DNA from: Pristionchus mayeri
Lineage: Eukaryota > Nematoda > Chromadorea > Rhabditida > Neodiplogasteridae
Reading direction: 5' to 3'
DNA length: 64,000 nucleotides
Assembly (NCBI GenBank): GCA_036245805.1
Contig: BTRK01000002.1
Span: 2,170,001 to 2,234,000 of the forward strand
Shown: positions 1 to 11,151 of the stretch, in pieces
Position numbering within the stretch: position 1 is the stretch's first letter
Layout of the letters: each line of letters opens with the position of its first letter
The notes under the pieces: generated by a model
Seen by the model: only the letters and a program-made list of their open reading frames with translations
What the model was told of the DNA's origin: nothing
Databases searched by the model: none
Position numbers and translations under genes: made by a program

Positions 1-38
1 AATATTCGTGGAATAGAGTGCATCAATATGCCAATCAG

Positions 39-138
39 GCTTACCCGTCGGTTATAAATTGTACTTTGCAATCGGAATTACTGATGTGGTATCTCTCTTC
101 TGTGCACTGTGGTTTGCAATATTTATCGTTAGGATCAG
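39..138 (+). pseudogene. C-terminal transmembrane exon, copy 1 (orphan)
   Basis: A 100-nt exon-like block flanked by AG at its 5' side and GT at its 3' side. It starts in the same phase as the exon at 1313 (codons LPV...), encodes a hydrophobic segment and ends IVRIR, matching ALVRTR of the 1313 copy. No downstream cytoplasmic-tail exon follows. It is either a degraded duplicate or an alternative C-terminal exon of a gene starting left of the window. No family is assigned. Confidence 0.45.
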
Positions 139-490
139 GTTTGTTATTGGATTTTCGATTATTGAATATAATGATCGAAATTATATTTTAACGATTACAT
201 AACTAAATGGATTCTGGAAGGACATTGTTGATCATGATAATAAACATGACAAAGGAAAATCAAGAAATCAGAAAAATATGCCTATCACAAATGCAACAGA
301 ATAGCGAAATGCTCACATTATCACAAATGTTTCGAAATGAAGTATGCCTGCAAAGACATAATACTATCAATGAACTTAGCAAATATTTCAAGTGAACTCG
401 GTTTGTTCAATATTTCAACTTGGTTTCGGAGTGATATAAATATGCGTTTCTTGAGCAATTCATCACTGTGGAACCATGATGATTCCACAG

Positions 491-581
491 GTCCATTCTC
501 GAATTGTGATCACATTCGGATGCGAATTATCATCCTTCTTATCGGTGTTTACATATTCTGCTCCATTCTTGTCAGAACAAG
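491..581 (+). pseudogene. C-terminal transmembrane exon, copy 2 (orphan)
   Basis: A second relative of the exon at 1313, again between AG and GT and in the same phase. It is 91 nt, i.e. three codons shorter than the 100-nt copies, so the frame is kept. It encodes a membrane span (IIILLIGVYIFCSIL) and ends in VRTR at the splice site, exactly as in the 1313 copy. No tail exon like that at 1479 follows it. Probably a tandemly duplicated exon that is decaying or used alternatively. Confidence 0.45.
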
Positions 582-1312
582 GTCAGATGTTTTATTATTG
601 ACTAACAAATGTACAACAAATGAGTATTAATCAGATGGTACAAGGAGAAATGCAAGGTACTGCACTTACGCCAATGAAAATGCATAAATCGTGAATGGCA
701 ACACCACTCGCTCTGAGGAAAATAACAAAATAAACTATTTTTGAGAAGAAATTACACATATTCTGCACTGTTGAGTTGGTAATGCTGCACATTACGATTT
801 ACGCAATTTGACATACAGAGTGTCTACATATATTTTAATAATATCGTGAATCTATGAAGTTGTTTTGTTTGTTTGCCACAAAATTTGTTGAAATGTTGAC
901 TTGACTATGTAGTAGAATGGCCTACACTGAATTAATAAACTCGTCAACCGTATGTACAATATGATGAATACATTGTCATAAGATATTTATGGTAATTGCG
1001 TCATTATTTAATCATCATAAATGCATATAGAAATTCGATCGAATCGTTGGATAAAAGGACTGCGAACTCGGTGTATTCTCAATTTTGCAGGAATCAAGCA
1101 AATGCATTCGACATGAGCACTCTCACGCAAGGTTTCATTTTTTTACAATTTAAAACAACGAATTTCAAAATGTCTCCTCAAGGAAATAACGCAAACAATG
1201 ATTATCAACCCCTCATTCTGACCCTACACTATGGCCTTTCCCCTCCCTCCATATTGATGTAATTCTTCAACATATTGTTGATTCTTTCATTATAACGATT
1301 CGAACCGCTCAG

Positions 1313-1569
1313 GTCTGCCCGTCGAGCATCAGTTCTACATTCTAATCGGGTGCCTGTCTATCCTCGGTCTGTGCCTGGGCGCATTCCTCATCTTCGCGCT
1401 CGTGAGAACGAGGTAATCTTAATTTATCACTTTTTTTATTTATTAAATAATTAAATTATACAATTTAATGCGTTGCAGATGTTGCAACGCCTGTGCTTCC
1501 GCCGCCAAGATGGATAAGGAAGATGCGGGAAAGAAGGACGCTCGAGTTAATAAGCCCTCTGTGTCATAA
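1313..1569 (+). CDS. 3' end of a single-pass membrane protein
   Basis: Two exons are visible. Exon 1313-1412 encodes LPVEHQFYILIG followed by a leucine-rich membrane span and ends VRT(R). After a 66-nt intron ending GTTGCAG, exon 1479-1569 encodes a short cytoplasmic tail beginning CCNACASAAK, rich in Lys and Asp, and stops at TAA. The Cys pair next to the membrane could be palmitoylated (inference). A candidate poly(A) signal (AATAAA) lies near 1747. Upstream exons are not recognisable here and may lie left of the window. I do not recognise the family; CD36-like receptors have a similar C-terminal layout but this is not established. Confidence 0.6.
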
Positions 1570-2220
1570 ACTTTTGTATTTTTTCTCGAGTCTTTTCATT
1601 TTTTTTTCTAAATTCGCCTTCAACACATGTACCTCACTGTCCCATCTCGAATTTGCTACATATCTTTAGACATGCCTCGCCGTGTCATGAAATACGCTGA
1701 GTAAGCGCATGAGTTTATATGTTTTATCAATTCGTTGCCATATAGATAAATAAACAAATACATTGAAATTGAAATAAGGTTGGCATGGAATATGTAGAGG
1801 ACAAATACGCATTTGGAATCAGTAGTATCGAAAGGTTTGTTAATCGGATATTGACTAGGGCAGTGTTTTGACGAGGGGAGTTAGGCTAGGTCAGTTGTTT
1901 CGCAGGAGAATGACGTGATGGGAAGTAACAATCGGTAATAGGAATAATGGGTAATATGAATAATAGAATGATGAGTGGAACCATCACCTGAGTATGATTA
2001 TCATTACATACCACTGAATGTAGAGCCACGACCACTGTAGTTAACATTTAACTGATGCTGATCAATGTCGTGTATCACTTTTACCTTATCATTTGTTGCG
2101 GTCAGCATGTGTCGTCGACTATTCAGGGGAAGGATGAGAATGCGAATGATGTACGGTCGCCTGAAGAGGCGAATTATTCAAATCTTGCATGCCCGTTTCC
2201 CTTTGGTTTTATCATTTCTA

Positions 2221-4230
2221 TCAAACTTCGATTCGAATTCCGTATTGATTCTCCCTGTCCTTGTCCTTACTGCACTTGAAACTGCACATGCGAAGGTCAC
2301 CCTTGATGGTTTTCCAGATTGTCTTGCGAACTGGCCCCGGAAGGAAAGCCATGCACCTGGGGAAGAAAGAACTGACTATAGACTTATATTTATTTTGTAT
2401 TTACTTTCGGTGTGTAGAGATAAGAAGTGCACATTTGTGTACAAGGAAAGCCGGGGAAACTCATCAACAAATGAGCTTACAGCGCCGGCCCGATGGAGAA
2501 GATATCTGACGTCACATAGCAGGCCTCGAAAATGAACCAGAGGTGCTGATCAAGAGTTCCGTCGGTGTTTTGAATTAAGAAAATCGCAGCCTGCAATATC
2601 AATATAAAATATGTGAAAACGGATTTAGAAACACGAGTCTAGTTTATTATACATGAATTTATATCGTACCACCAGAAGTAGGTTGAGGAATTGAGCTACC
2701 GACTCGAAGTATGCGAGACATATGTAGAACTTTTCCTGTGAAATACGAATTCGTAGGGTTCAAGTTGTAACCTAATCACTGAAGCCAGATGCATCTCTTC
2801 GGTGAGAAGGCGCACGCATAGATATGAGTTGACCTAAATGTTGTAAATAAATTAGGTGGTAAGGCAAGCTCAACATTAATGACGACGCAGGTAATTAAGA
2901 GAAGAACTCCGAAGATCAAGTGAACGAGTGTCGCTGTCCCATTGTTCTGAAGGATGATATTTTGAGGTGACAGGCCGGATGAGAACTATGACTTTGTGCT
3001 GCCTTTCATACATCAAAGTCCGCATGACATCATAGTTTTCATCCGACCTAGTGCCAATTCGAAATAAACGTCTTCGTATCTTCATTCTCATACACTCCCC
3101 CGGCCATCGGGAGGGTGTTGTTTTATATGAAGTCTGAGTAAATTTGAAAGTCAACTCGCATAATGATCGCCCGGTTCAAGGACGAGCTCAAATTTCGTGA
3201 GCGTAGCGTTGTAATGAAGACTAGTTGCAATGGGCAGTCTGAAATGTTTAGCCAGCTGTGAGAATTAAGGCGAACTCTTTCTCCACAGCTTGTATATACT
3301 TTCCATTTCATAAACAAATAGTAAACATATGACCGCAGTGCCAAATGGACTGCTACCACTGCGAGATGTGTGAGCAGAGTGACCCACCAGTACATTTCGT
3401 CCCAGAACTGCAAAAAGAGTTTTTTAAGGCAAACCAAATGTAGAACTTTTCCTGAAAAAATCTCCTTATTTCCACATTGACCACCTCTTAATTTTTCACT
3501 CTCTGTCTCCCCTCGACATTTCGAAAGAATGTGCAAATTACGAGTCAACTACCCGAAAATAGTTAGTTATAATTGAAATATGTGAGTTGCAGAATCATAA
3601 TATGTTTTCTTGTACTAATTCCATGAAAGTTTAGAAACGCAATTCCCAATCTACTCTTATGCCAAACTCTGCTTGATGAAGTAAACAAATCTCACCTTAT
3701 TCTTAATCTGCACCATAACAATCGCAGTCAATCGGTCGAACGCAATCAAGAGCTGGTTCACATTTTGGGCATAATAGAAGTGCGAGACCAGGAAGCTCAT
3801 GACATTGCTGAAATAACTTGGTTAATGATGGAAAGCCGTCTAAATTCACATTAAGATCGGCTTCTTCGAGAGCCATTCGAAATAGGGGAAGAAGAGGGGC
3901 TCATTATTGAGTCGAGCGAGCGCCCATGTGTTCAGCCAAGTGGCGACGTTCTGAGATTCAAAAATGTGAAAATTATTAGAGTTGGAATTCGAAATTCCAT
4001 ATTGCGTCTGGATTACAAAACAACTGAACATACAGTGAAAGCTGTGATCGTGTAAATGAAGATGAAGCTTCCATGCAGTTCACTTCTCGCCCCAACCATT
4101 GCCAGAAGTACCGCAATATTGAGAAATATTCCGGGCACTCCGTAGAGTAACTCGATAACATTCCTCAGAAGCATGTCCGAGATGGACGGGCTACAATAAG
4201 AGAACGATTCACTGGTTGTCAGGAAATACG
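2221..4230 (-). CDS. Srg-like serpentine chemoreceptor (7TM GPCR)
   Basis: Minus-strand exons joined by consistent phases: about 4190-4034 (TM1, IELLYGVPGIFLNIAVLLA), 3950-3850 (TM2), 3807-3696 (TM3, with NQLLIAFDRLTAIV), 3407 downwards (TM4, FWDEMYWWVTLL), 2735-2670 (TM6), 2590-2481 (TM7, ACYVTSDIFSIGPA) and 2356-2221 (cytoplasmic end, GPVRKTIWKTI, stop TGA). The TM1 sequence, the DRL motif after TM3 and the TM7 SDIFSIGP pattern resemble nematode Srg-family receptors, which act in ciliated sensory neurons. The exon covering TM5 and the following loop (about 2740-3290) could not be modelled cleanly: the candidate reading meets stops, so the gene may be damaged there. The start codon is unresolved; an in-frame stop lies near 4275. 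Confidence 0.7.
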
Positions 4231-4239
4231 TGGAAGTAA

Positions 4240-5290
4240 AGGCCGTAGAATGAGGAAGAATAGCGATATCGGGTTATCTGCGAAAGAATGTAGGTTGCAG
4301 TAGTTTCATCACTGGGACGATATAGTTCAATCTATGAAGGAGGATACGCAAAAATTATGAGAGATCTAGCGAGAGAAGCTGTCAGAGGCAACGAGATGTA
4401 CTCGCGAAGTGTTGTAGAAACTACGAGAAAGGAGGGGAGTATGCTAGTTCAAGTATGGATAAAGAAGTTAAGATAAAACTAGACAAATAATGTATGTTTA
4501 TCCGAAGTAACGCGGCTGAAGTTGTGTGATATAGGACGAAGAACGATGCCGTCATTTCCGGGACAACGCATTTTGGGGAAGACAACTTTGGTTCTCTAAT
4601 AATAATTGCGTACAAAATATATATTTGAAGATCGATTTTTCGTGGAGTTGGAACTTTGAAATGTGATCAAGGGCACTGGTGAAACTTAATTCTAGCGGCT
4701 CGCATTACTCGTAAATCAAGATAACCCCACAACAGACTGAGCGCTGAGTTGGCGCGGGGATTTCAAAAACTTGGGCGCCTAAGTATCCTTTTCCGGATAC
4801 CTTGCGATGTATTTCACTAAATTCACTATCGTTATACTGTAACTCCCACGGATATGCGCGTGCGAGTCATCAAGCCTAAGCGCCTAGAAATCATCGCTCA
4901 TTAGGATATCTTGAGTGTCCGTGGGTGAAAGGCACGGAGTGGCACGGATACTTGACATTTCGTTTTTTTTTTCCACGAGTGTGTTTATTCTCAGCGAGGG
5001 TGATTAAGAAGCAGTTCAAGAAACCATTTGCGCAACTGTATAAACCATAACATAACTTCTGAGAACTTTGCAAATGTTCCACATTTAAATTTCCCTTACC
5101 GGTCTATTTTTGAACAGCTTCAGAAAACAGGTTTGCAAAATTTAAAGACTGTCAAGCATGATAATTTTAGTCGACACTTTACAGTGCCTAACTCGGATAA
5201 ATCGTCAATGAGCCAGCCATCTCTTCGACTACTGGATTATATCTGCTATTGCTGTTCAATCACTAGCAAGCGTCGTCAAATTCTTTATCG
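4240..5290. other. Intergenic, no gene recognised
   Basis: Short open frames only, without signal peptides, domains or supported splice sites. It separates the chemoreceptor from the next minus-strand gene and probably contains the receptor's promoter. I see no repeat structure in it. Confidence 0.4.
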
Positions 5291-5293
5291 TTA

Positions 5294-5913
5294 TCATGAA
5301 TTGTCAATATCTTCGACATCTTCGGTAAGCTCAACAAGATCGTCAGTTTCATCTCCATAAAACTTCCTGATGTAGATTACAAAGGCAATGCCAGCAGCAA
5401 GCCCAATAACAAAGATCGGGCCACTAATACCAATGGCATAAACAAGTTCATCTGTGTTAATTTTGAATGGGTTGTAGTAAGTCTCAGTGGAACCAGCGTC
5501 AATACCATAGGAAGTGGTCGCAAGGGTCGCATTTTCGAATGTCAAGGCAGCTGCATCTGGCTTTTCTTCCATAGCGTCATGAGTGGTGATTGAATTTCCA
5601 GATTGTATTGTAGGGACGGTTGACTTTTCAGTGGGATTCAGAAGATGTCTGGCAGACAGCGTGATATCGATAGGAGATACGGTAGAAATGGTCGTCTTAA
5701 TTGTTACGTCCGTTGCAGGGGGTGATTCGTTCATAGTTTCGAGATTGGTGATTGCATGGGGAATCTTGTCAGACAACGTGACTCTGGTAGGCGATACGGT
5801 TGGCTTGGATTCTGAAGTGCATTTAATAAGAATTATTTTATTTATGAAACTGATCGACAAACGTCACCTGCGAGCATCGCTCCAAGGAGAAGTGCACAAA
5901 GTACGAGCAACAT
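5294..5913 (-). CDS. Type I membrane glycoprotein with Ser/Thr stalk
   Basis: Exon 1 (5913-5868) encodes a signal peptide (MLLVLCALLLGAMLA). The intron starts GTGACG and ends CTTCAG. Exon 2 (5811-5294) reads from ESKPTVSPT to a TGA stop. The mature protein has a Thr/Ser/Pro-rich stalk of about 130 residues with NxS/T sites, then a membrane span (IGISGPIFVIGLAAGIAFVI), then a basic and acidic tail (YIRKFYGDETDDLVELTED). There is no cysteine domain. It shares layout and an upstream block with the genes at 6762 and 8146, so it is likely a diverged member of that group. Function unknown; a cell-surface role is inferred. Confidence 0.75.
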
Positions 5914-6044
5914 TGCGCGAGGCTTGAGATGAATTCCTAAAACAGGATATGAACCAAGCGAGAAATATTTATTGGGATGACAGAAACAATTGTGAACGCA
6001 CTGAGAAAAATTGGAAAAGTATTTGCCGAAGATGGAAATGGAAT

Positions 6045-6120
6045 GATGATTCAAGATGCGAGGAACAATGGCTGGAGCTTCTATTGTTTGAGGGAAGCGC
6101 TGAGTGACTAATCGACCCTC
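6045..6120 (-). promoter_or_regulatory. Shared upstream block with paired AACAATGG/CTATTGTT sites
   Basis: Upstream of the gene at 5294-5913. The plus strand reads GATTCAAGATGCGAGGAACA, then ATGGCTGGAGCTTCTATTGTT and GAGTGACTAATCG. The same order of words occurs upstream of the genes at 6762 and 8146 and of the relic at 14306. The two facing AACAAT cores fit the known SOX/HMG-box core; binding is inferred. Confidence 0.5.
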
Positions 6121-6165
6121 AAAGTTGCTCGCTGTCAAGTACTTTTGAAAACACTTTTTCGGACA

Positions 6166-6586
6166 GACAAACGGGCACTTTCCTAGTTCCGCGCCAGGCT
6201 CCTCCCCCTTCCCTCCCTTCGCGATCTCTGACCCGCCTCTCGCCCCTCCCCCTTGCGCGCCCCCTCGTCCCTCCTCCTCTTCCCGCGCCCCTCCCTCCCC
6301 TGCCTGAGAGGAGAGCACTCCCCTCTTTCCCTCTCTCGTTCCTCCCAGCGCTCTCTGACCAGGCGTGACTAGAGAGCGCGCGCGGCTGACCTTATCTCGC
6401 TTCTCCTCACTCCTTGGAACATCACGTTCCTAAGTTCGAGGGGGAAACCTCTCGGCAAATTTTTGGAGAGAGCCAGACTCCATCCCTTTCGGGGTGGAGC
6501 CTGGTTCCACCCCTCCCGCCCCCCCTGGGGGCGGGACCAAGGGGGCGGTGCCTGGCGCGGAGCTAGGAAAGTCCCGACAAACGTTT
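6166..6586. mobile_element. GC-rich MITE with terminal inverted repeats
   Basis: The left end contains ACTTTCCTAGTTCCGCGCCA. The right end (about 6549-6583) contains the reverse complement with one change (TGGCGCGGAGCTAGGAAAGT), and both ends carry ACAAACG just outside. The interior is unusually GC-rich (runs of CCCTCCC and GGGGGCGGG) compared with the AT-rich flanks and has no credible gene. It fits a non-autonomous DNA transposon; target-site duplication not resolved. Confidence 0.6.
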
Positions 6587-6761
6587 ATCACTCCACCTGT
6601 CGGCCTAAGTAGCATCATGACCAGCTTGATCCTCACCAGTTTCAGGCTGGGGACAAGCTGCATCTTGCCTGAATCTGCATCCCTTCTTTACTCTCGCATT
6701 TCCCACTTACTTTAGATGTGATGTTGGAAGGTGTATAATTAATTAGAGACACGAAGATTTA

Positions 6762-7725
6762 TCATTCACTGATCGGCTTCAGTTTCAGTTTCAGATACGG
6801 TGGCACCGCTTGAGTTTCAGATACTGTGGCACCAGTCTTCTCCACTTCATCACTCTTTCTTTTCTTCTCACAATCTGAACACGGACACTGGCCATTCTCG
6901 ATTTGCCACAGTCTGATTGTCATCAGTGCTTTGCATAGAATAATGATGATGTAGAACATGAATATGAAGAACAACGCAATGAACACAGCATATGTAATGC
7001 ACTCTACTGCAGTGAGAGAAATTAGTGATTCTTGATACGACTTGGGTGTTGAATGTTCGTTTCGAGTGGTTTGCGCAGCCGTTGTGATAGGAGAAGAGCT
7101 TATTGACGTCGCCGTTGGCGTGACTTTTGGAGGCGAGATAGCATTGCACAAGTTACCCTTGCAACAGCACACGGACTTCGAATCCGTCAGTTGATAGCAT
7201 TCTTCCTTTAATATACCGATTTTAGTTTTAGCAATTTCTTTCTGATTTTATGACCAATTGTGTAACCGCAGCTATAGTAGAAGAGGAAAATACCGAGGCA
7301 CATTCAATTCCGCAACTTCTGCCAATCTCTATTCTCCCCGATAACGGATGAAGCCTTTCGTACGTCGCACAATATTCAACGTCACATGTAATCGCTCCCT
7401 GAAAATAAGTTTTAAGTTGCGCTAACATCTCTAACATCTCAGAAATTCCAACATATTCGCTAACAACTCGTTTCTTTACACAAATGTTAACACAAATATA
7501 CACATCAACGTGCCTCTGTGATTTCCTGACTTGGCACCTGTCCCATATACTCGTGGAAACTGCACACGATAGTGCCTGAATGAAGCTTTGACAGGCAAAA
7601 TACTGCTACATTTTTATATTCCCTTGCTAAGTGTATATTCATTTTTGTAAATACTTATTATTTTGGAAACTCTCACCTGCTTTGAGCTGCACTCCCAAGA
7701 GCATTAAGCAAATGAGGATCAGCAT
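6762..7725 (-). CDS. Three-finger (Ly6/activin-receptor-like) type I membrane protein
   Basis: Exons: 7725-7677 signal peptide (MLILICLMLLGVQLKA); 7575-7514 (TIVCSFHEYMGQ...); 7398-7294 (AITCDVEYCATYER... SCGIECAS); 7205-6762. The last exon opens EECYQLTDSKS and then has the family signature CCCKGNLCN, typical of the final finger of Ly6/activin-receptor ectodomains. A Ser/Thr stalk, a strong membrane span (about 30 residues, FIALFFIFMFYIIII) and a Lys-rich cytoplasmic tail with CPCSDCEKK follow. The tail makes it transmembrane, unlike the GPI-tailed relatives at 24-47 kb. Exon 2 to exon 3 keeps frame only with a GC donor (GAG|GCACGT), which is tentative. Ligand or partner unknown. Confidence 0.75.
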
Positions 7726-7824
7726 ATTGCGAAGATTGAGAGCACAATGCCTAAAGCTGGAGAAATAGCAACCGAGAGGAAAAATGATTTTATGGATGAA
7801 AGAAGAAAGAAAGCATCATGTGGA

Positions 7825-7910
7825 GTGCTGATTCAAGCTGCGCGTGAAGAACAATGGATCCAGCGTCTGTTGTTTTAGGCAACCGCTCATTTCTGACTAA
7901 CCGCCACTAC
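7825..7910 (-). promoter_or_regulatory. Shared upstream block, second copy
   Basis: Upstream of the gene at 6762. Reads GATTCAAGCTGCGCGTGAAG, AACAATGGATCCAGCGTCTG, TTGTT and CTGACTAACCGCC, matching the block at 6045 in order and spacing. One of the facing sites is weaker here (CTGTTGTT). Confidence 0.45.
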
Positions 7911-8145
7911 GCGATTTGATATTTAAAAAAAAAACCACACCGTATACGTTTTGACTGAATATGTTTGCAGTACACTAGTTCTGACTGATATCACTCTGCA
8001 GGTCATCATATTCAGTATCGCGTATGTACAAACAATTAAATAGTGCAGATAAAACGATTTATCATCTTCATGGATCAGCATCTGTCACGTCAGTATTATC
8101 CGTCTTCTCAGTAGGTCCTGATTCACCATTCTCGATCTGCTTCAG

Positions 8146-8631
8146 TTAGATAGTAATCAGGGCTTTGCAAAGCATAACGATGATGCATAACATAAATCCG
8201 AAGAACAGTACAATGGCCACTGCATATGTAATGAATACCGATACAGTGAGAACAATTAGTGGTGCTTGATAAGTTTTGGATGCTGAGTCAGAAGTGGCAG
8301 GCATATTGTCAATGGGAGTGTTCGAGTTTAGAGATTGTATCGTTCCAGAATGATCCGATTCAATTAGGGAGGCCGTAGTTCCGTTTATATCATTAGCCGT
8401 TTCTCCTTTATTGATATGTGCGGATGCAGAAGGCGCCGTCGTGAATGAAGCTGAAATATACTCGTATAATATTGTGTTGTCGTCGTTTATGTGACTTCAG
8501 GATTTGTCAAGGAAAAAAATGCACAATTACAAATGAGGATAAATACATTTAGTGAATAACTTTTTGTAATTATACATTTGATCACCTGTGAGCTGCCCTC
8601 CAACGAGCATCAGGAAGATTCCGATAAACAT
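8146..8631 (-). CDS. Type I membrane protein lacking the cysteine domain
   Basis: Exon 1 (8631-8586) is a signal peptide (MFIGIFLMLVGGQLTA). Exon 2 (8450-8146) encodes a Ser/Thr/Asn-rich stalk and a membrane span ending LCKALITI before a TAA stop. The neighbour at 6762 has LCKALMTIRLWQIENG at this place. Here the bases after TAA still read LKQIENGES..., so the stop has cut off a cytoplasmic tail. No cysteine exon lies in the short intron between the two exons (8451-8585). The product would be a short mucin-like membrane protein; it may be functional or an early pseudogene. Confidence 0.6.
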
Positions 8632-8734
8632 TACGAGGACAGCACTTAATCCTGCAAGGGTCTTGGTTGTGTGATAAGCCAACAAGTAAAAATGAGGGGA
8701 AATTAATGAAAATGAGTTCGACGAGAAGGAGAAA

Positions 8735-8825
8735 GCTTGTGATGATTCAAGATAGGGACGATAAACAATGGATGGATCGAGCTTCCATTGTTAGCGGGAA
8801 ATGTGCGAGTCTGATTAATCACCGT
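8735..8825 (-). promoter_or_regulatory. Shared upstream block, third copy
   Basis: Upstream of the gene at 8146: GATGATTCAAGATAGGG, AACAATGGATGGATCGAGCT, TCCATTGTT and CTGATTAATCACCG. Here AACAATGG and CCATTGTT form a perfect 8-bp inverted pair about 11 bp apart. Confidence 0.5.
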
Positions 8826-8829
8826 TAAG

Positions 8830-9420
8830 AGCTTCGTTGCTTTAGTGGAATACATTATGGATATTTCTTTATTGATTGAATGCCGATACGACTCAGTAGA
8901 TCTTGAATGTAATAGTGTCCCAGTAAAGGGGCGAGGAACTACGGCAAGCTAAATGTTCGGAGACTCCCGACCTTCTCCAGGTCGAAAACAACGGGTTAAA
9001 GGTACCCACCAGTCAAAAATCAACTGTGCTTCAATTTGCGCAGTTTTGTTCCCTCATTTCAATGCACTAATTCAAAAAAATTAAATAAATTTTATTAAAG
9101 CTAAAAATAAACAAAGCCGGGAAATAAAAATATTTGCTGTTCGTGTAGTCGAGGTATTGCAATTACGGTATTTGATTCGAATTGATTAAAATTTTCATGG
9201 ACTGGTCACACTCGAACTCCTTCAACCATTTTCTGCTGTTTTCCTGTTTATTTTCAGCGATTCTTGTTGTATTTTACATAAATCTGCTTTGTAGTGTATG
9301 GCTAATCACTTTTGTTCGTATGTATGTGGTTAGTAAACCAGTTTAACGCAACTGCGAAGGAATGAACTTGGACTATTTTGTGTTCTGCTGTCAATGTATA
9401 TCGTGTAATTGCCTCCTAGT
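8830..9420. other. Intergenic, nothing recognised
   Basis: AT-rich DNA with no coding exon, repeat arms or RNA gene that I can support. Confidence 0.4.
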
Positions 9421-9422
9421 AG

Positions 9423-9549
9423 ATGCCCTTCAAATGTGTTGTGTGCCCACGTAAAGTAGAGGTCGCGAAAACGGTACCGAAGAAGGAGGAGAAGAGGAAG
9501 GAGTGGCTGCTGCGAATCTACTGGAGGAGGAGACGAGAGATTGACTATG
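9423..9549 (+). pseudogene. THAP-like zinc-finger first exon (fragment)
   Basis: An ATG opens MPFKCVVCPRKVEVAKTVP, followed by KKEEKRKEWLLRIYWRRRRE, and ends at a GT donor. CxxC near the start, then a P and basic/Trp stretch, is the layout of the THAP zinc finger (C2CH). The next acceptor (CAG at about 9607) leads to ERFRIAS and a stop where THAP proteins carry the CxxH half. The domain therefore looks truncated, probably a relic. THAP domains bind DNA and are shared with P-element transposases. Confidence 0.4.
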
Positions 9550-10420
9550 GTAAAGAGCTCGGTGATTTATAATGCGGTTAGTAAAGTAATCTGACCCTAT
9601 TGAACAGCGAACGAGCGTTTTCGGATTGCTTCATAATCTTTCTAATCGTATTTTATTGCTTACATTTGCTGTCAGTACATGGCTATGGTTAGCTGCTCCA
9701 CCTGCCTGTTACGATCGCACTTATGCCGGACAATTCGCGACGTTGCCAACATTCAATAGGATGAGTTCAAGTTACTCGAAGAAAAGTCTAACGACGATTC
9801 AAGCAGAGGTGTGGCGAGCATGGTTCGCCACCCCGACTTCGTAAGGACACTACCAGGACCGCGAAGACGTGAGTCCTGTTATATTTCGCCTATTGGACTT
9901 ACCTTCATGGTCAGTATGACCTATCGGTTGTATAATCCAATTCTGAATCAGTATAAACCCTTTCTTGTTTTGGTATTGGTAATCGAATGTTCCGTTTGCT
10001 ACACTATGCGGGAAGGGGAGGCTATAGCAGGGCGATGTACAGGCAGTGGACAAAATGTATTTCTTACAAAAGGCATTAAAATCGTATTCGTATGCCCTGA
10101 GGAGGTAATCTGAATAATATACAAGCCCTGAGGAGGCAATACTACACACAAAAACAAGACTATGTAACAATACAGCTTGAGGACTTTGAGCCCGAGCCAG
10201 CTCCTTGTAGACGGGATGGCAGATGTAATATAATATGTAATCATATTATGATCTACTTTTCCCATCGACATGCCGGACTCAGTCAGGAATATCTGGAGTA
10301 CGCATAACAATATCATTCGAAACATTTATTCAATTATGAAAACAAGAAACTATGGAAAAAACGATGGAGAAAAATCAAACAATAAAACAGTAAAAAAAGG
10401 ATTACATTTCAAACAAATAC
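9550..10420. other. No supported gene
   Basis: Only short open frames. A minus-strand ATG at 10325 opens a signal-peptide-like MFRMILLCVLQIFLTESG but no in-phase donor or second exon is visible. A short direct repeat (CCCTGAGGAGG) occurs at about 10096 and 10125. Confidence 0.35.
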
Positions 10421-10700
10421 TATCGGGTAGACGCCGAACATGGATGGGCCATTGTCGATCACGTACTTGAGCACCTTCTAGCAGTCCTCCAGACCGCCGG
10501 GGAAGACCTGATATCGATCGATAAATATGGCGTACTGCAGCCAATCGTTAACCAGTTCATACCTTGACGCCGTCCCAGTGAGTCGTCTCCATGAGCAGAT
10601 TCGGGTCCCAGTCGAACATCGGCCCAATCAGTCGACTCAATGCGGTCAGCGTCCAGGGCGTCCAGTACATCATGCAGTAGGCGTTCGGATACAGGCGCGA
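10421..10700 (-). pseudogene. Housekeeping-gene fragment, possibly DHCR24-like sterol reductase
   Basis: Exon 10700-10563 reads SRLYPNAYCMMYWTPWTL... LLMETTHWDGVK. After a frame change the downstream part (10555-10421) reads YAIFIDRYQVFPGG, LEDC, stop, KVLKYVID and ends GVYPI at a GT. The closing part resembles the VPM...VYPIW region of DHCR24 (FAD-linked delta-24 sterol reductase), but this match is from memory and weak. An in-frame TAG (probably from TGG) and a frame break mark it as a pseudogene. It lies in a cluster of other broken housekeeping exons on the same strand. Confidence 0.4.
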
Positions 10701-10806
10701 CTGCAATCGAGAACCCGGTTTACTACGGTAGTTCCGTGGGGAAGGAAGATCAGTTCCCCGGGTCAATCCTAACTCAACTTTCCTAGAAGCCTACCGACAC
10801 CCACCT

Positions 10807-10961
10807 TGTTTCGTTGAACCCTAATAAATGAACCGCGAAACGCAAACCTCGTGGAACGTGGGGAACAGTCGGGGGTACTGCTTGTGGGAGAAGCTCTCGA
10901 CCATCTGCTGGAAGCCGAATCACTTGAAGTGCACCGACACGAGCTTGTTCGCCCACACCAC
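10807..10961 (-). pseudogene. PITP exon, second (degenerate) copy
   Basis: Starts after TGTCAG with the same splice position as the exon at 12161 and reads NKLVSVHFK, stop, FGFQQMVESFSHKQYPRLF, then PTFHEVCVSRFIY and another stop. It is a diverged duplicate of the phosphatidylinositol transfer protein exon at 12161-12001, separated from it by eIF3h-derived exons. Two in-frame stops show it is dead. Confidence 0.7.
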
Positions 10962-11151
10962 CTGACATTAGAAATTTAAATAATTTAATAATAATAATTT
11001 TTAATCATCTTAAGAACACAAATTGGCTTGGCAACTTTTAGAAATCTTGAGGAACCATCAGAATCAAAAATTCAGATTCACTAGGCCGATCTAACATAAA
11101 AAATAAAAAGTAAAGCACTTAAGGAGTTAAGAGAATCTTACCGAGGGGACT

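Noticed and set aside
2876..3154. Minus-strand frame as the missing TM5 exon of the chemoreceptor
   Set aside because: The translation is not hydrophobic and lacks splice sites in the right phase.
9999..10325. Signal-peptide-like start at 10325 as an extra array member
   Set aside because: No usable donor after the hydrophobic stretch and no cysteine exon downstream.
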